Positions 60,978-63,096 of a DNA stretch of 63,096 nucleotides are shown piece after piece. The first letter of the stretch is position 1. Each line of letters starts with the position of its first letter. The notes under the pieces were generated by a model. That model searched no databases, had not been told where the DNA came from, and saw nothing but the letters and a program-made list of their open reading frames with translations. Location of the stretch: the NCBI GenBank assembly GCA_900314215.1, contig OMUK01000013.1, positions 1 through 63,096 on the forward strand, written 5' to 3'. The position numbers and the translations under genes are program-made. This DNA comes from an uncultured Prevotellaceae bacterium. Lineage in GTDB: Bacteria; Bacteroidota; Bacteroidia; Bacteroidales; Muribaculaceae.

Positions 60978-61748
60978 ATGAAATTTATGAAGAAACATCT
61001 AAAACTCATAGTGGCCGTTGTGCTGCTCGTGGCACTAGTGGGAGTCATCGTCTATGCCGCTATGCATTACAGCTTCAACGCGCAAGACCTCTACAACTGG
61101 TACAAGGAGCACATGACCTATGTGGTGATTGCATCGCTCATGGCCATCGAGAGCTCGATTGTGCCGCTGCCCAGCGAGGTGGTAGTGCCCCCGGCTGCCT
61201 ATTTCTCGTTGCAGCAGAATAGCCAGCTCGAGATTTTCATGGTGATGCTCACGGCCACGGCTGGAGCCTATGTGGGCTCGATCATCAACTACACCTTGTC
61301 GATGATCATAGGGCGGCCGCTCATCTATGCGTTTGCCGACAGCAAGGTGGGGCACCTGTTCATGCTCAACAGCGAGAAATTGAAGCGTGCCGAGGACTAC
61401 TTTCAGCGCAAGGGCAGCATTGCCATCTTCTTGGGGCGTTTGCTGCCGGCCATACGCCATCTTATCTCGATTCCTGCTGGCATGTCGAAGATGAATTTCG
61501 GCAAGTTCAGCCTCTTCACCATCCTGGGTGCCGCAGTGTGGAATTTTGTGCTGGGTAGCCTGGGCTACCTGCTCTATCTGGCAGTGCCCGACGACTCGCA
61601 GCTATTTGCCGCCCTGGAGCACTACAACACCTACCTCAAGATTGCTGGCTACGGGCTCATTCTTCTCATTGTCGTCTACTTTGTCGTGAAGCATTACAAG
61701 AAGAAAAGGAGCAAGCAGGCAGCCGCAATCGTTCAACCCGACAACTAA
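60978..61748 (+). CDS. DedA family membrane protein
   Basis: 256 residues of the SNARE-associated/VTT fold. There is an N-terminal helix (about 8-27), then SSIVPLPSEVVVPPAAYF with the membrane-embedded acidic residue, GAYVGSIINYTLSMIIGRP, and FLGRLLPAIRHLISIPAGMSKMNFGKF with the conserved Arg. DedA proteins include undecaprenyl-phosphate and phospholipid flippases. It has a basic cytosolic tail. rpe follows after 19 bases. Confidence 0.9.
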   Translation: MKFMKKHLKLIVAVVLLVALVGVIVYAAMHYSFNAQDLYNWYKEHMTYVVIASLMAIESSIVPLPSEVVVPPAAYFSLQQNSQLEIFMVMLTATAGAYVGSIINYTLSMIIGRPLIYAFADSKVGHLFMLNSEKLKRAEDYFQRKGSIAIFLGRLLPAIRHLISIPAGMSKMNFGKFSLFTILGAAVWNFVLGSLGYLLYLAVPDDSQLFAALEHYNTYLKIAGYGLILLIVVYFVVKHYKKKRSKQAAAIVQPDN

Positions 61749-61767
61749 TTAATCTCTCTGTAAAAAT

Positions 61768-62412
61768 ATGAAAGTCTCTCCTTCACTACTTTCGGCCGAT
61801 TTTGGCAACCTTGCCCGCGACATTCAGCTCGTGAATGATAGCAAGGCCAGTATGCTCCATCTCGATGTGATGGACGGTGTGTTTGTGCCCAACATTTCGT
61901 TTGGTTTCCCGGTCATCAAGCATGTGCAGTCGCTCAGCACCAAGCCGCTCGATGTGCACTTGATGATTGTCGACCCGGGCAAGTTTGTGACCCAGGTGCG
62001 CGACTGTGGCGCCACAATCATGACGGTGCACCAGGAGGCCTGCATCCATCTCGACAGGGTGGTGCAGCAAATTCACGACGCTGGCATGCAGGCTGGCGTG
62101 GCCATCAATCCAGCCACACCCGTTGCCATGTTGCGCGACATCGTGGCCAGCCTGGATTTGGTCCTGCTCATGTCGGTCAATCCTGGCTTTGGCGGCCAGA
62201 AGTTTATTCCCGGCGTGCTCGACAAGGTGGCCGAGCTCAAGCAGCTGCTTGCCGAGAAGCATTCACGGGCCCAGATTGAGATTGACGGCGGTGTAAATGC
62301 CGAGACGGGCCGCTTGCTCGCACAGGCCGGCGCCCACATCGTAGTCGCTGGAAGCTATGTGTTTAAGGCCCCCGATCCACAGCAGGCAATCTCGCTCTTG
62401 AGTAAATTATAG
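61768..62412 (+). CDS. rpe: Ribulose-phosphate 3-epimerase
   Basis: 214 residues, TIM barrel. VSPSLLSADFGNL, HLDVMDGVFVPNISFG, DVHLMIVDPG, LLMSVNPGFGGQKF and EIDGGVNAET are the family motifs with the metal and catalytic aspartates. It interconverts ribulose- and xylulose-5-phosphate in the pentose phosphate pathway. Confidence 0.96.
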   Translation: MKVSPSLLSADFGNLARDIQLVNDSKASMLHLDVMDGVFVPNISFGFPVIKHVQSLSTKPLDVHLMIVDPGKFVTQVRDCGATIMTVHQEACIHLDRVVQQIHDAGMQAGVAINPATPVAMLRDIVASLDLVLLMSVNPGFGGQKFIPGVLDKVAELKQLLAEKHSRAQIEIDGGVNAETGRLLAQAGAHIVVAGSYVFKAPDPQQAISLLSKL

Positions 62413-62432
62413 AAAGTTTTTTGCAATATTTT

Positions 62433-62462
62433 TTGCTTAATCAATAAAATTCACTAATTTTG
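62433..62462 (+). promoter_or_regulatory. tRNA-Ser promoter
   Basis: TTG at 62433-62435, a 19-base spacer and TAATTTTG at 62455-62462. Confidence 0.7.
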
Positions 62463-62507
62463 CATCCGCAATCGCAGAGCAACGCATCCGTTTCTGCGCT
62501 TTGCAAT

Positions 62508-62593
62508 GGAAAGTTGCCGGAGTGGTCGATCGGGGCGGTCTCGAAAACCGTTGACCCTTTCTGGGTCCGGGGGTTCGAATCCCTCACTTTCCG
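62508..62593 (+). tRNA. tRNA-Ser (anticodon CGA)
   Basis: An 86-base class II tRNA with a long variable arm. The acceptor 62508-62514 pairs with 62586-62592. The anticodon loop CTCGAAA gives CGA, and the T arm contains GGTTCGAATCC. CCA is not encoded. Confidence 0.95.
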
Positions 62594-62601
62594 CAACACT
62601 G

Positions 62602-62636
62602 CAGGGAGCGGTCATCAATTGGCTGCTCCCTGTTTT
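62602..62636 (+). terminator. tRNA-Ser terminator
   Basis: 8-bp perfect stem (62602-62609 with 62625-62632), then a T-rich tail. Confidence 0.75.
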
Positions 62637-62735
62637 CGTTTTCTGCCCATTGAGCATTTTGCCTGTTGCCTAATCGGGTGAAGCCTGCATTGCATTTCTG
62701 CGGCGATAGGCTGTGGTGGATAAGATGGGCAAAAG

Positions 62736-62766
62736 TTGCGGGGTTGAGATAATTTTCTTAATTTTG
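62736..62766 (+). promoter_or_regulatory. Promoter of the terminal gene
   Basis: TTG at 62736-62738, a 20-base spacer and TAATTTTG at 62759-62766. The leader would be about 250 bases. Confidence 0.65.
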
Positions 62767-63023
62767 CAGAGATTTTGCATGGATGCGTTTCACGCTTAAG
62801 TTTATACACATAGTTGCCGATAATGAGGGCTTTAAAAGCTACTGCGATAGTGCTTCGTGCCACCATCACGTCAACGTGCTATCAACCTGTGTCGACGCCT
62901 CACCGCTTGGGGAGGTGACCCTAAGTTTTTTTGTCGTCGCAACTGTTCAATTTCACTCGGAAACGCGACGGAATCTCTGCAAGTTCCGTCACATCCGGGA
63001 CAATCAATCGCTGTTCATAAAGA

Positions 63024-63096
63024 ATGAGTAATAACATCAAATTTGCCGTTGCCGGCACAGGCTATGTGGGCTTGAGCATGGCCACGCTGCTCAGCC
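63024..63096 (+). CDS. Nucleotide-sugar (UDP-glucose) dehydrogenase, N-terminus only
   Basis: The first 24 codons before the window ends. MSNNIKFAVAGTGYVGLSMA contains the Rossmann GxGYVG motif of UDP-glucose/UDP-mannosamine 6-dehydrogenases, which supply sugar acids for capsule or LPS. The remainder, and hence the exact sugar, is out of view. Confidence 0.75.
   Translation, partial: MSNNIKFAVAGTGYVGLSMATLLS

Larger units (their letters stand above)
62594..63023. other. Gene-free stretch and leader before the last gene
   Basis: After the tRNA terminator lies a promoter (62736-62766) and about 250 untranslated bases. A frame from 62783 is open to 63031, but it overlaps the start of the next gene and has no recognisable features. 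A small hairpin (62900-62904 with 62914-62918) followed by a T run at 62925-62932 looks like an attenuator. Confidence 0.45.

Noticed and set aside
62783..63031. 82-codon frame before the sugar dehydrogenase
   Set aside because: It overlaps the start of the dehydrogenase in another frame and crosses the hairpin and T run; more likely untranslated leader.
1..63096. CRISPR array, prophage, insertion sequence or restriction-type defence system
   Set aside because: No regularly spaced repeats, no integrase or transposase frame, and no nuclease-methylase or toxin-antitoxin pair is visible. The REP-like repeats are the only mobile-type signal.

Overview
The window is a stretch of Bacteroidales chromosome. 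Three things show this. Nearly every transcription unit starts behind the Bacteroidetes promoter -7 box TAnnTTTG, often with TTG or TTTG about 20 bases upstream. The small ribosomal operon is L28-L33-DUF4295, which is a Bacteroidetes arrangement. Several families are typical of the phylum: DUF4421, TamL-type Omp85 lipoprotein, NspC of the Bacteroidetes type, and DKNYY lipoproteins. Coding DNA is GC-rich at third codon positions, which also produces very long spurious antisense frames. A gut lineage such as Muribaculaceae is plausible, but that is a guess from gene order and codon use. No plasmid, phage, CRISPR array, transposase or rRNA is present.

Layout. 1-420 is an upstream region with promoters but no supportable gene. 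420-11743 (+) holds nadE, a giant TamB/AsmA-like protein, a DUF4421 barrel, tsaD, an M48 protease and cinA. 11744-12095 is a promoter followed by a strongly structured RNA or leader just ahead of rpmB-rpmG-DUF4295. 12865-13772 is an RNase D-like exonuclease with a coupled small membrane protein. 14177-16583 (-) is tgt with an LptF/LptG permease. 16690-18991 (+) is ftsY-rimO. 19076-26768 (-) is cdsA, purM, mltF, a DUF3332 lipoprotein, uvrD and nspC. 26884-34357 is mixed: a 53-residue small protein, a four-gene minus operon with a PfkB kinase, a plus operon with kdsC and maf, an ATP-grasp-like orphan, tRNA-Arg(ACG), an AT-rich membrane protein and a small outer-membrane barrel. 34439-38085 is a FucI-fold protein divergent from metX-hom. 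38248-45686 is a second TamB-like giant translationally coupled to a TamL lipoprotein. 46416-48433 (-) is ptb-buk. 48434-49325 is a long regulatory region in front of glpK-glpF and an outer-membrane protein. 52674-62412 holds ldhA, a DbpA-type helicase operon, an alanine/lysine-rich lipoprotein, a YugP-type protease, hisS, a Crp/Fnr regulator, a TSCPD protein, a uracil-DNA-glycosylase-fold protein, DedA and rpe. tRNA-Ser(CGA) and the first 24 codons of a nucleotide-sugar dehydrogenase close the window.

Themes. Envelope biogenesis recurs: two TamB-like lipid-transport candidates, LptF/G, KdsC, CdsA and MltF. The rest is mainly translation and tRNA modification (tsaD, tgt, rimO, hisS, L28/L33), central metabolism (glycerol uptake, D-lactate, ptb-buk, methionine and threonine precursors) and DNA repair. 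I see no defence or mobile system. The least explained signals are two structured RNA candidates (11792-12056 and about 48716-48870), three dispersed GTAG-plus-palindrome REP-like repeats, a TamB-DUF4421 pairing, and a 53-residue orphan small protein.
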